From Roseomonas sp. (lineage in GTDB: Bacteria; Pseudomonadota; Alphaproteobacteria; Acetobacterales; Acetobacteraceae), in NCBI GenBank assembly GCA_028288745.1, contig JAQGHX010000208.1:1-36537 (forward strand): DNA of 36,537 nt, written 5' to 3'. The notes beneath the pieces are model-generated. The model was not told where the DNA came from. It was given only the letters and a program-made list of their open reading frames with translations, and ran no database searches. Made by a program: the position numbers and the translations under genes. This document shows positions 16,812-24,448 of this stretch, piece after piece. Position 1 is the stretch's first letter, and each line of letters starts with the position of its first letter.

Positions 16812-17789
16812 TTACTCGACGCGGATATCGGCCTTGCGGGCCACGTTGCCCCAGCGCTGCGTCTCGCTGGCGATGAAGGTGCGGAACTCCTCCGGCGTAT
16901 TGCCGACCGGCGTGATGCCCAGTTCCTGGAACCGGGCCGTGATGGTGGGCGAGCGCACCGCCGCGGCGGCTTCCTTGTTCAGCCGCGCCACGATCTCCGG
17001 TGGGGTGCCGGCGGGGGCGAAGAGGCCATGCCAGGACAGGCTCTCGAAGCCCGGCAAGGTCTCGGCGATGGCGGGGATATCCGGCGCCGTTGGGCTGCGT
17101 GTCAGCGAGGTGACGCCGAGGACGCGGATCTTGCCCTCCCGCGCAAAGGGCCAGGCGGAGGAGAAGTTGTCGAAGGCCAGCGGCAGTTCGCCGGTCAGCA
17201 GCGCCGTCATGATCTGGCCGCTGCCGCGGTAGGGGACATGTTCCATCTGCGTGCCGGTCATCTGCGCGAACAGCGCGCCGGCCAGGTGGATGGAGGTACC
17301 GACGCCGGATGAGCCGTAGTTGAACTGCCCCGGCTTCGCCTTGATGAGGTCGATCAGCTCCTGCACGTTGCGGGCGGGCAGGTCGTTGGTCACCGCCAGC
17401 GCGTTGGGCTGGGCGGCGAGCTGCGTGATCGGGGCGAAGTCCTTCAGGTTGTCATAGGGCATGTGCACGAAGATGGACGGGTTGATCGCGTGGCTGCTGA
17501 TGGTGCCCAGGCAGATCGTGTAGCCATCGGGCGCGGCGCGGGCGCAGGCCTCGCTGCCGATATTGCCGCCTGCGCCGGGGCGGCTCTCGACGACCAGGGG
17601 CTGGCCCAGGGTCTGGCTCATCTGCTGCCCGACCAGCCGCGCCACGGTATCCGAGGTGCCGGCCGAGAAGGGCACGATCACGCGGATGGGCTGGGTGGGA
17701 TAGGCGCGGCCCTGGGCCAGGGCCGGCAGGGCGGTGAGCGACAGCATGGCGGCCGCAACGGCCATGCGTGAAAGGGCCTTGGTCATCAT
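16812..17789 (-). CDS. Bug/TctC-family tripartite tricarboxylate transporter substrate-binding protein
   Basis: A 325-residue periplasmic binding protein. A signal peptide is seen at residues 1-25, with likely cleavage after ALA before QGRAYP. Family landmarks are YPTQPIRVIVPFSAGTSDTVAR, ENRPGAGGNIG-like ESRPGAGGNIGSE, FNYGSSGVGTSIHLAG and VPYRGSGQIMTALL. Bug proteins capture carboxylates and related small molecules, and many are encoded without TctA/TctB membrane partners, as here. A GntR regulator lies 131 nt upstream on the same strand and may control it. The ligand is unknown. Confidence 0.93.
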   Translation of the reverse strand: MMTKALSRMAVAAAMLSLTALPALAQGRAYPTQPIRVIVPFSAGTSDTVARLVGQQMSQTLGQPLVVESRPGAGGNIGSEACARAAPDGYTICLGTISSHAINPSIFVHMPYDNLKDFAPITQLAAQPNALAVTNDLPARNVQELIDLIKAKPGQFNYGSSGVGTSIHLAGALFAQMTGTQMEHVPYRGSGQIMTALLTGELPLAFDNFSSAWPFAREGKIRVLGVTSLTRSPTAPDIPAIAETLPGFESLSWHGLFAPAGTPPEIVARLNKEAAAAVRSPTITARFQELGITPVGNTPEEFRTFIASETQRWGNVARKADIRVE

Positions 17790-17892
17790 TCCTCCTGGCG
17801 GCAGGACGTTGGTCGCCTGCCCGTTTCATGTTGTCGCGGTTCGCACCGCCACCGGCACGTCATCTCCGGGCACGGCATTCCCGGCACATCTT

Positions 17893-17911
17893 CCGGCAGC
17901 GGCGCTGCCGG
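17893..17911 (-). terminator. Short hairpin downstream of gntR
   Basis: CCGGCAGC (17893-17900) and GCTGCCGG (17904-17911) form a perfect 8-bp stem with a 3-nt loop, 9 nt past the gntR stop on the minus strand and before tctC. No U-tract, so attenuation or RNA stabilisation are as likely as termination. Confidence 0.4.
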
Positions 17912-17920
17912 CTCCGTCTT

Positions 17921-18610
17921 TCAGTCCCGCGTCTCCTCCGGGAAGGCGACGGCGAGGGAGCGAAGCGTATGGGCGCGCATTCGCGCCTCCGCGTCATCCG
18001 GGTCGCGGGCGGCGATGGCGGCCAGGATGGCCGTGTGCTCCTCCAGCGCCAGGCGTGGCTGGTCGCCGCCCGCCAGCACGCGGGCACGGCCGATATGGTC
18101 ATAGGCCTTCAGCGCATGCAGGCCACGGATCAGGAAGGCATTGTCGCTCACGGCGTGCAGCGCGGTGTGGAAGGCCTCGTTCGCGCGCCGCAGCGCGGCG
18201 GGGTCACCGAGCCGCGTGGCCTCGCGCATGGCCTCCAGCCGGCTCTCCAGCGCGGCGATGTCGGCGGGCGTCGCGGCACGCGCCGCCAGCCCGGCCGCCG
18301 CACCTTCCAGCGCCGCGCGGATGCGCCCCATCTCGACCAGCCGCGCGGTATCCAGCGTCGCGACGAAAGAGCCGCTGCGGGAGCGGGTCTCGACCATGCC
18401 CTCGCCCTCCAGCCGCCGCAGGGCCTCCCGCACCGGCTGGGCGGAGACGCCGAGCGCCGCCGCCAGGCCACGTTCCGACAGCTTGGCGCCGGGGAGCAGA
18501 ACGCCGTCGACGATGGCTTCCCGCAGCCGGTCATAGGCGCGGTCGGCCAGCGGCCGGAGATCCTCCGTCGCCACGGGCATCAGGGGTTGCGGAGCCAGCG
18601 TCGCTGCCAT
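17921..18610 (-). CDS. GntR-family transcriptional regulator, FCD (FadR) subgroup
   Basis: A 229-residue regulator. The N-terminal winged helix (about residues 15-80) has LREAIVDGVLLPGAKLSERGLAA-type sequence and VSAQPVREALRRLEGEGMVE. The C-terminal all-helical FCD domain carries His residues at positions usual for metal binding (EAFHTALH, LEEHTAIL, RMRAH). FCD regulators sense small organic acids and usually repress neighbouring transport and catabolic genes; the downstream tctC is the natural candidate target. The start at 18610 is preferred over the in-frame ATG at 18646, whose 12 extra residues (MRRKPPICYCSF) look non-native. Confidence 0.88.
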   Translation of the reverse strand: MAATLAPQPLMPVATEDLRPLADRAYDRLREAIVDGVLLPGAKLSERGLAAALGVSAQPVREALRRLEGEGMVETRSRSGSFVATLDTARLVEMGRIRAALEGAAAGLAARAATPADIAALESRLEAMREATRLGDPAALRRANEAFHTALHAVSDNAFLIRGLHALKAYDHIGRARVLAGGDQPRLALEEHTAILAAIAARDPDDAEARMRAHTLRSLAVAFPEETRD

Positions 18611-18653
18611 GAAACTGCAATAGCAGATAGGCGGTTTTCTCCGCAAGGCCGCT

Positions 18654-19397
18654 TCAGGCCGGGCCCAGCCGGCCCAGGCCCGGCAGCTTGATAGCGGGCC
18701 GGCGCAGGTCCAGCCCGGCCACGGCGCCCAGGATATTCACTTCCACCCCTTCCACCCAGGCGATGGTCAGCCCCCCATAGCCGCCCAGCGACAGCCGGAA
18801 CCCGGTGCCGGAGGGCGTGGCGCGCAGCCATCGGCCGTCATAGGGGAAGTCCTTGCCGATGGCGGTGGGCGGCAGGGCGAGCTGGACCTCGGGCAGGCCG
18901 TCCAGCACGGCGGCGACGAAGGTATTGGAATTCGGCCCGGGCCAGGCGTTGTAGTCGCCACGGTTGCGGAAGGCGTATTGGTCGATCGCCTGCCGCAACC
19001 GCGGGATCAGCGCCGCCGCCGCGGTGCCGTCGGCGGCGAAGACCGTCTCGGGCGCGCGGCCGAACCAGCGGCCATCGGGCTCGAACCCGTTCATGCGGAT
19101 GGGCTCGCCCCAGGCGGTATAGTCGTAGCGGGTATAGCGGGCGGCGCCTTCCTCCTTGAAGACGATCCAGCAATGCACGGCGAAGATGCCGCGCCAGCGC
19201 ACCGTCTGTGCCGCAAAGACGCGCAACAGGGCCGGCGCGTGGCCGGCGGCGGCCGGTAGCAGCCCGGCGCTGGAACGGTCGGCGGTCTGCCAGCCGGCGC
19301 CCTGGCCGTTCCTGGCGTAGAGCGTGGCGGAAACGAGCAGTGGCAGGATGAACAGGAGCAGGAACAGCCCGAGGGCGATCTTCAGGAGGGGGATCAT
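18654..19397 (-). CDS. DUF3750-type membrane-anchored protein
   Basis: A 247-residue protein with an N-terminal hydrophobic segment (about residues 4-25, LLKIALGLFLLLFILPLLVSATL). The rest has VRWRGIFAVHCWIVFK, ARYTRYDYTAWG, PDGRWFGRAPETVF, YNAWPGPNSNTFVAAVL and LPPTAIGKDFPYDGRW, which I recognise as DUF3750. The conserved His, Cys/Ser and WPGPNSNTF stretches suggest an enzyme-like active site, but no function is known. The start at 19397 lies just before the hydrophobic segment and has GGAGGGGG 5 nt upstream on the opposite reading only, so its ribosome site is unclear. It is flanked by two gntR genes on the same strand without an obvious link. Confidence 0.75.
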   Translation of the reverse strand: MIPLLKIALGLFLLLFILPLLVSATLYARNGQGAGWQTADRSSAGLLPAAAGHAPALLRVFAAQTVRWRGIFAVHCWIVFKEEGAARYTRYDYTAWGEPIRMNGFEPDGRWFGRAPETVFAADGTAAAALIPRLRQAIDQYAFRNRGDYNAWPGPNSNTFVAAVLDGLPEVQLALPPTAIGKDFPYDGRWLRATPSGTGFRLSLGGYGGLTIAWVEGVEVNILGAVAGLDLRRPAIKLPGLGRLGPA

Positions 19398-19539
19398 GCG
19401 ACCACAGATTTGGTACGCCGCCGCAAAAGACAACATGTCAGCCCGCTGGCTCGCTTCTTACCAAAATTCAGGCATGAACCAGCCCCTGCCGCGAGGCATG
19501 ACCGAGCCCCTGACGCTGGCCGCCCGGCCCAGCCTCCAG

Positions 19540-20223
19540 CTAAGGCGCCGCCGCGATCAGGCGGTGCACGGCGGCGATGTGGTCGTGCATCCGCGCCGCC
19601 GCCGCCTCGGCTTCCCCCGTGGCCACGGCGGCGACGATGCCGTCATGCTCGGCGAAGGAGGGGTGGCCGGGTGGCGGCCCCTCGGGATGCGGGCGGGGGC
19701 GGTCCCAGGTCAGCACGCGGCGGATGGCGGCCAACTGGTCGAACAGGTGCAGTAGCAGCGGGTTGCCGGCGGCGGCCGCGATCTCGCGGTGCAGGCGGGC
19801 ATCCTGCCCTTCGTAGCCGCGCCAGGACAGGCCGGGGCGGCGCGAGGCTTCCATCGCCATCCGCATCGCGGCCAGTTGCGCGGGCGTGGCGTGGCGGGCG
19901 GCCAGCGCGGCCAGTTGCGGCTCCAGCACCAGCCGCGCGCGCACCATGTCGCCGGCGCCGGCCCCCCGGGCCAGATGCGCCACGTCGCCGATGGCGGCCA
20001 GCGGCCCTGGTCCCAGGAAGGTGCCCTTGCCGACATGGCGCCAGAGCTGCCCTTCCGCCTCCAGCGCCGCCAGGGCCTTGCGCAATTCGGCGCGGGAGAC
20101 GCCCAGCGCCTCCGCCAGCTCGCGCTCCGGCGGCAGCCGGCCGGAGGCGGGCAGGGCGGTGGTGGCCAGGTAGGCCTGCAGCAGTGTCAGCACCGGCGTG
20201 CCGCCGCCGGGGTCGGTGTCCAT
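19540..20223 (-). CDS. GntR-family transcriptional regulator, FCD subgroup (second)
   Basis: A 227-residue regulator, with a winged helix at about residues 10-70 (LPPERELAEALGVSRAELRKAL, LEAEGQLWRHVGKGTFLG) and an FCD domain with DARLHREIA, FAEHDGIV and ARMHDHIAAVH as likely metal-ligand positions. The start at 20223 is preferred because the longer open frame upstream has no family sequence and overlaps the FAH gene antisense. It is divergent from the FAH-family hydrolase, and a perfect palindrome lies between them at 20310-20330, so control of that hydrolase and autoregulation are likely. Confidence 0.88.
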   Translation of the reverse strand: MDTDPGGGTPVLTLLQAYLATTALPASGRLPPERELAEALGVSRAELRKALAALEAEGQLWRHVGKGTFLGPGPLAAIGDVAHLARGAGAGDMVRARLVLEPQLAALAARHATPAQLAAMRMAMEASRRPGLSWRGYEGQDARLHREIAAAAGNPLLLHLFDQLAAIRRVLTWDRPRPHPEGPPPGHPSFAEHDGIVAAVATGEAEAAAARMHDHIAAVHRLIAAAP

Positions 20224-20285
20224 GGCAAGGGCATAAGCGAGGCAACCGCGCCACGCCAGCCGGTTGAGGCCGCCGGCGCCCCGGC

Positions 20286-20330
20286 TTGACGCCTTCCGGA
20301 CCCAGGCGTAACCAATTCGCGAAATTGGTT
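20286..20330 (+). promoter_or_regulatory. Promoter with overlapping palindromic operator ahead of the FAH gene
   Basis: AACCAATT (20310-20317) and AATTGGTT (20323-20330) form a perfect 8-bp inverted repeat around CGCGA. A TTGACG -35-like element at 20286-20291 is 17 bp from TAACCA (20309-20314), a weak -10 that overlaps the palindrome. A bound regulator, most simply the divergent GntR protein, would block the promoter. The repeat stands out as AT-rich in GC-rich DNA. Confidence 0.6.
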
Positions 20331-20343
20331 TGGGAGAACCGCC

Positions 20344-21030
20344 ATGCGCTACGTCATCGAGCCCGCGCCCGAGACGACCGTTCCCGTCAGCGGCGAGGAG
20401 GGCGTCTTCCCCGTCCGCCGCATCTGGTGCGTCGGCCGCAACTATGCCGACCACGCGCGTGAGATGGGCCATGACCCCGACCGCGAGCCGCCCTTCTTCT
20501 TCTCGAAGCCCGCCAATGCGGCGGTGCCGGGCGGTACGCTGCCCTTCCCCGGCCAGACCAGGGATCTCCACCACGAGATCGAGCTGGTCGCGGCGATCGG
20601 CAAGGGCGGCCGCGACATCGCGCAGGAGAACGCGCTGGACCATGTCTATGGCTATGCCATCGGCCTCGACATGACGCGGCGCGACATCCAGGCGGAAGCC
20701 AAGAAGCTCGGGCGTCCCTGGGAATTGTCGAAAGGCTTCGACCAGTCCTGCCCGATCGGTCCGATCATGCCGGCGGCGCGGATCGGCCACCCGGCCAAGG
20801 GCAAGATCGAGGTCACGGTGAATGGCCGCGTGCAGCAGACCGGCGACCTGAACCAGATGATCTGGTCGCTGCCGGAGGCCATCGCCTATCTCTCGCGCTT
20901 CGTGGAACTGCTGCCGGGCGACCTGATCATGACCGGCACCCCCGCCGGCGTCAGCGCGGTGAAGCCGGGCGATACGCTGCATGGCGTGTGCGAGGGCGTG
21001 GGCGAGATCACCGTCACCTACGCCGCGTAA
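20344..21030 (+). CDS. Fumarylacetoacetate hydrolase (FAH)-family protein
   Basis: A 228-residue FAH-fold enzyme. Metal-binding acids are seen in HHEIELV (Glu-x-Glu) and in the YAIGLDMTRRD Asp. Other family marks are RRIWCVGRNYADHAREMG, PPFFFSKPANA, GRPWELSKGFDQSCPIGP, LNQMIWSLPEAIAYLS and PGDLIMTGTPAGV. The size and the DMTRRDIQ-KGFDQSCPIGP pattern resemble fumarylpyruvate/acylpyruvate hydrolases, which cleave the last intermediate of gentisate-type ring degradation or decarboxylate oxaloacetate. No ring-cleavage gene is nearby, so the substrate stays open. GGGAG at 20332-20336 precedes the ATG by 7 nt. It is convergent with iclR, 3 nt apart. Confidence 0.92.
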   Translation: MRYVIEPAPETTVPVSGEEGVFPVRRIWCVGRNYADHAREMGHDPDREPPFFFSKPANAAVPGGTLPFPGQTRDLHHEIELVAAIGKGGRDIAQENALDHVYGYAIGLDMTRRDIQAEAKKLGRPWELSKGFDQSCPIGPIMPAARIGHPAKGKIEVTVNGRVQQTGDLNQMIWSLPEAIAYLSRFVELLPGDLIMTGTPAGVSAVKPGDTLHGVCEGVGEITVTYAA

Positions 21031-21033
21031 GGC

Positions 21034-21768
21034 TCAGCTGCCGCCCAGGGCGCGCGTCAGCCGGGTGGCTTCTGCCAGCACGGCGGCGGCCAGCGGGGCG
21101 GCGGCGGCCTCGATGCGGGCGCGCGGGCCGGTGACAGCCAGGGCGCCCGCCAGCCGCCCACCGGTGGTAAAGACCGGCGCGGCGATGGCGGCCGTCTCCG
21201 GGTCGCGCTCGCCCACCGAGAGGTGGTAGCCCTGTGCGCGGACCTCCGCATCCAGCGCCGTGCCGCCGCCGCCGAAGGCGGTCAGCACCCGCCCGCCCGC
21301 GCCGCGGTCCAGCGGCAGGGACGCACCTTCCTCCAGGTGCTGGCGGATCGGCCGAGGCGCGTGGTGCCGGTACAGGCAGATGCGCCGGTCGCCCTCGCGC
21401 ACGTAGAAGGCGGCGGTCTCGCCGGTCTGTTCCACCAGCCGGGCCAGGCCGGGGCGCAGTTGGGCCGCGATGTCAAAGGCTTCCTGGTAGAGGCTGCCCA
21501 GCCGCAACGGCGTCGGCCCCAGCCGGAAGGCGCCATCCGCATCCCGCAGCAGATATCCGAACCGCGCCAGCGAGGCCGCCAGCCGCAGCACCGTGCTGGG
21601 ATAGAGGCCGCTGCGCTGCGCCAGTTCCGCCAGCGTCAGGCGCGGGTGGCCATCGGCGAAGGTATCCAGCAGGGTCAGCGCGCGCTCCACCGCTTCAACG
21701 CGGGGTTCGTCCTCCGTGGCGCGGGGCGTCAGGCGCGGGCGGCCACGTGGGCGTTGCGGGTTGGGCAT
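21034..21768 (-). CDS. IclR-family transcriptional regulator
   Basis: A 244-residue regulator. After a basic Pro/Arg-rich N-terminus, the winged helix spans about residues 22-85, with VEAVERALTLLDTFADG, LTLAELAQRSGLYPSTVLRLAASL and FGYLLRD. The effector-binding domain follows with LGPTPLRLGSLY, TGETAAFYVREGDRRICLYRHH, LDRGAGGRVL and ITGP-like ALAVTGPRARIE. It is divergent from the mvaB-caiB pair, and a long nested palindrome sits between them at 21821-21859, so it most likely controls that pair and itself. The inducer is unknown. Confidence 0.93.
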   Translation of the reverse strand: MPNPQRPRGRPRLTPRATEDEPRVEAVERALTLLDTFADGHPRLTLAELAQRSGLYPSTVLRLAASLARFGYLLRDADGAFRLGPTPLRLGSLYQEAFDIAAQLRPGLARLVEQTGETAAFYVREGDRRICLYRHHAPRPIRQHLEEGASLPLDRGAGGRVLTAFGGGGTALDAEVRAQGYHLSVGERDPETAAIAAPVFTTGGRLAGALAVTGPRARIEAAAAPLAAAVLAEATRLTRALGGS

Positions 21769-21820
21769 GGCACGTCCCCTGGCCAGGCATTTCGCTTGAC
21801 GGGCGGCCCTCGGCGGCGCC

Positions 21821-21859
21821 TCTGTCAGACAGAAATAGAATATATTTCTATCTGACAGA
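21821..21859. promoter_or_regulatory. Nested palindromic operator between iclR and mvaB
   Basis: TCTGTCAGACAGAAATA (21821-21837) and TATTTCTATCTGACAGA (21843-21859) form 17-bp inverted arms with one mismatch around GAATA. Each arm holds its own 13-bp palindrome: TCTGTC-A-GACAGA is perfect, and TCTATC-T-GACAGA has one mismatch. Their centres are 26 bp apart. TAGAAT (21836-21841) is a good -10 without a matching -35, which fits an activated or regulator-overlapped promoter. The segment is strikingly AT-rich. Confidence 0.78.
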
Positions 21860-21893
21860 AAATAGCCACAGACAGCACCGGAGGCAACCGCCC

Positions 21894-22847
21894 ATGTTCA
21901 TCCTGGTCAGCGAAGTCGGACCGCGCGACGGCCTGCAAAGCGTGCACCGGACCATGGCGACCGACCGCAAGCTGGCCTGGATCGCGGCCCTCGCCGCCGC
22001 CGGCTGCCGCGAGATCGAGGTCGGCTCCTTCGTCCACCCGAAGCTGCTGCCGCAGATGGCAGATGCCGAGGCGGTGGTGCGTGGCGCCCTGGCCATTCCC
22101 GGCCTGACGGTCATGGCCCTGGCGCCGAACCTGAAGGGGGTGGAACGCGCCATCGCGGCGGGCGCGCATAAGATCACCATGCCCGTCTCGGCCTCGGAAT
22201 CGCACAGCCTGGCCAATATCCGCATGACGACGGAGGAGGCCATCGCCGAGGTCGGCCGCGCCTGCGCGCTGCGCGACGCCTCCGCCACGCGCCCCGGCAT
22301 CGAGGCCGGCATTTCCACCGCCTTCGGCTGCACCATCGAGGGCCGGGTGGACGAGGACAGGGTGATCCGCATCGCCGTGGCGCTGGCCGGGCAGGGGGCG
22401 GACAGCGTCGGGCTTTCGGATGGCGTGGGCTATGCCAACCCGGCGCAGGTGAAGCGCCTGTTCACCCGCCTGCACGCCGAGCTTGGCGATAAGGCCGGCG
22501 GCGCGCATCTGCACAATACGCGCGGCCAGGGGCTGGCCAATGTGGTGGCGGCGCTGGATGTGGGTGTCATCACCTTTGATGCCTCGCAGGGCGGTATCGG
22601 CGGCTGCCCTTACTCGCCCGGCGCCACCGGCAATATCGTCACCGAGGACCTGGTCTGGATGCTGGAGGCCATGGGCCTGGATACCGGCATCGACCTGGAC
22701 GGCATGGCCCGCGCCCGGGCCATCCTGGCGGCATCGCTGCCGGGTGAGCCGCTTTACGGGCATCTGCCCGATGTCGGCGCGGGAAAAGGCTTTTCCTATG
22801 CCACCCGTGGCCCCGCCATGGAAACCGCCGGAAAGGCCGCCGCATGA
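21894..22847 (+). CDS. Hydroxymethylglutaryl-CoA lyase-family protein
   Basis: A 317-residue TIM-barrel lyase of the HMG-CoA lyase family, which cleaves 3-hydroxy-3-methylglutaryl-CoA or related acyl-CoAs to acetyl-CoA plus a keto acid. It has the N-terminal EVGPRDGLQ, EVGSFVHPKLLPQMAD, FGCTIEGRV, LSDGVGYANP, AHLHNTRGQGLANV with metal-ligand histidines, and the signature loop SQGGIGGCPYSPGATGN with catalytic Cys238. GGAGG at 21880-21884 fixes the start. Its TGA overlaps the ATG of the CaiB gene. Pairing with a CoA-transferase suggests that a free hydroxy acid is first activated and then split; HMG, citramalate-like or similar acids are candidates. Confidence 0.9.
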   Translation: MFILVSEVGPRDGLQSVHRTMATDRKLAWIAALAAAGCREIEVGSFVHPKLLPQMADAEAVVRGALAIPGLTVMALAPNLKGVERAIAAGAHKITMPVSASESHSLANIRMTTEEAIAEVGRACALRDASATRPGIEAGISTAFGCTIEGRVDEDRVIRIAVALAGQGADSVGLSDGVGYANPAQVKRLFTRLHAELGDKAGGAHLHNTRGQGLANVVAALDVGVITFDASQGGIGGCPYSPGATGNIVTEDLVWMLEAMGLDTGIDLDGMARARAILAASLPGEPLYGHLPDVGAGKGFSYATRGPAMETAGKAAA

Positions 22848-24007
22848 GCACGCCCCTGGAACACGACGCCCTGCCGCTGGACGGCATCCGCGTCATCGAG
22901 TTCTCCCACATGGTGATGGGTCCCACCTGCGGGCTGGTGCTGGCCGATCTGGGCGCCGAGGTAATCAAGGTGGAGCCGCCCGGCCAGGGCGACCGCACCC
23001 GCGCGCTCACCAGTTCCGGCACCGGCTTCTTCGCCGCCTTCAGCCGCAACAAGAAAAGCGTCCAGCTCGATACCGAGGACCCCGGCGACCATGCCGCCCT
23101 GTTGCGGCTGATCGACAGCGCCGACGTGGTGATCGAGAATTTCCGTCCCGGCGGCCTGGAGGCGAAGGGGCTGGGCTACGCGGCGCTCTCGGCGCGCAAC
23201 CCCCGGCTGGTCTATTGCTCGCTGAAGGGCTTCCTGCCCGGCCCCTACGAGAACCGCACCGCGCTGGACGAGGTGGTGCAGATGATGTCCGGCCTGGCCT
23301 ACATGACCGGCCCGCCCGGCCGCCCGCTGCGGGCCGGCGCGCCGGTGAACGACATGATGGGCGGCATGTTCGGCGCCATCGCCATCCTGGCCGCGCTGCG
23401 CCAGCGCGAGCGCACCGGCCGTGGCGAGCACCTGCAATCCGGCCTGTTCGAGAACGCGGCCTTCCTGGTCTCCACCCACATGCTGCAACAGGCCATCACC
23501 GGCCGCGCGCCGGAGCCGATGCCGGCAGGCCGCCGCGCCTGGGGCGTCTATGACGTGTTCGAGGCCGCCGACGGCGCGCAGATCTTCATCGGCGTCGTCA
23601 CTGAACGGCAGTGGCAGATTTTCCTGAATGCCCTGGATGCGGCGGAACTTTCAGACCCTGCCTACGCCACCAATACGCTGCGGGCGGCGGCGCGCCCGGT
23701 GCTGATCCCGCTGGTGGCCGGGCTGGTGAAACAGCACCCGGTCGCGGCGCTGGAGGCGCTCTGCGAGAAAGCCGGGCTGCCCTTTGCCCGTATCAACACG
23801 CCCGGCGACCTGTTCGACGACCCGCACCTGCAGGCGGGCGGCATGGTGCCGCTGACCTTGCCCGATGGCCGCCAGACCGTGGTGCCTGCCCTGCCGGTGC
23901 AGTTCGGCGACCGCCGCCTCGGCCTGCGTCTTGATCTGCCGCGCCCGGGGGAGCACACACGGGAGGTGCTGGACGCCTTGCCGCCAGCGGAGCCCGCGCG
24001 GGACTGA
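22844..24007 (+). CDS. CaiB/BaiF-type CoA-transferase
   Basis: A 387-residue family III CoA-transferase. The N-terminal LDGIRVIEFSHMVMGPTCGLVLADLGAEVIKVE pattern, SRNKKSVQLD, VVIENFRPG and YCSLKGF are typical. The catalytic Asp is Asp142 in TALDEVVQMMSG. The C-terminal part has INTPGDLFDDPHLQAGGM. It moves CoA from a donor such as succinyl-CoA onto a carboxylic acid. The 4-nt overlap with the lyase gene makes the pair a single translational unit, so the acid activated here is probably the substrate of that lyase. Confidence 0.93.
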   Translation: MSTPLEHDALPLDGIRVIEFSHMVMGPTCGLVLADLGAEVIKVEPPGQGDRTRALTSSGTGFFAAFSRNKKSVQLDTEDPGDHAALLRLIDSADVVIENFRPGGLEAKGLGYAALSARNPRLVYCSLKGFLPGPYENRTALDEVVQMMSGLAYMTGPPGRPLRAGAPVNDMMGGMFGAIAILAALRQRERTGRGEHLQSGLFENAAFLVSTHMLQQAITGRAPEPMPAGRRAWGVYDVFEAADGAQIFIGVVTERQWQIFLNALDAAELSDPAYATNTLRAAARPVLIPLVAGLVKQHPVAALEALCEKAGLPFARINTPGDLFDDPHLQAGGMVPLTLPDGRQTVVPALPVQFGDRRLGLRLDLPRPGEHTREVLDALPPAEPARD

Positions 24008-24091
24008 CGGGCGCGCGAAGCCGGTCAGGGGGGCATCCAGGGTCGCCAGCCTGTGGAGCACCATCGGCATGCCTGAACCGGCCCCCCTGCC

Positions 24092-24442
24092 ATGACCGGC
24101 GCCATCACCGCCCTGCTGCTCTGCCAATTGGCGGGGGAGCTTCTGGCCCGTGCCCTGCACCTGCCGGTCCCCGGCCCGGTGATCGGCATGGTGCTGCTCT
24201 TCGTCATCCTGTTGCTCCGCCATGGCGACGGTGAGCCCCCGGCCGCGCTGAGCCAGGTGGCCGATGCGCTGCTGGGCCATCTGGGCCTGCTGTTCGTGCC
24301 GGCGGGGGTGGGGGTGGTCGTGCTGCTGCACACCATGGCGCTGAACTGGCTGCCGCTGGCGCTGGCCGTGGTGGTGGGCACGCTGGGCGCCATCGCCGTG
24401 ACCGGGCGGCTGGCGCAGGCGCTGCTGCGGCGGCGGGGGTGA
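24092..24442 (+). CDS. LrgA/CidA-family membrane protein
   Basis: A 116-residue protein with four hydrophobic segments. LLLCQLAGELLARALHLPVPGPVIGMVLLF and LGLLFVPAGVGVV are the LrgA/CidA hallmark regions. Holin-like proteins of this family work with an LrgB partner; in Bacillus subtilis the homologous pair PftAB (YsbAB) imports pyruvate. The lrgB gene follows 6 nt later and ldhA 25 nt after that. No clear Shine-Dalgarno is visible before the ATG. A pyruvate-related role is inferred from the neighbour. Confidence 0.9.
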   Translation: MTGAITALLLCQLAGELLARALHLPVPGPVIGMVLLFVILLLRHGDGEPPAALSQVADALLGHLGLLFVPAGVGVVVLLHTMALNWLPLALAVVVGTLGAIAVTGRLAQALLRRRG

Positions 24443-24448
24443 CGCGCC

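Noticed and set aside
19409-19465. TTTGGTA and TACCAAA as an operator pair upstream of the DUF3750 gene
   Set aside because: The arms are short (7 bp) and 43 nt apart, so chance is likely.
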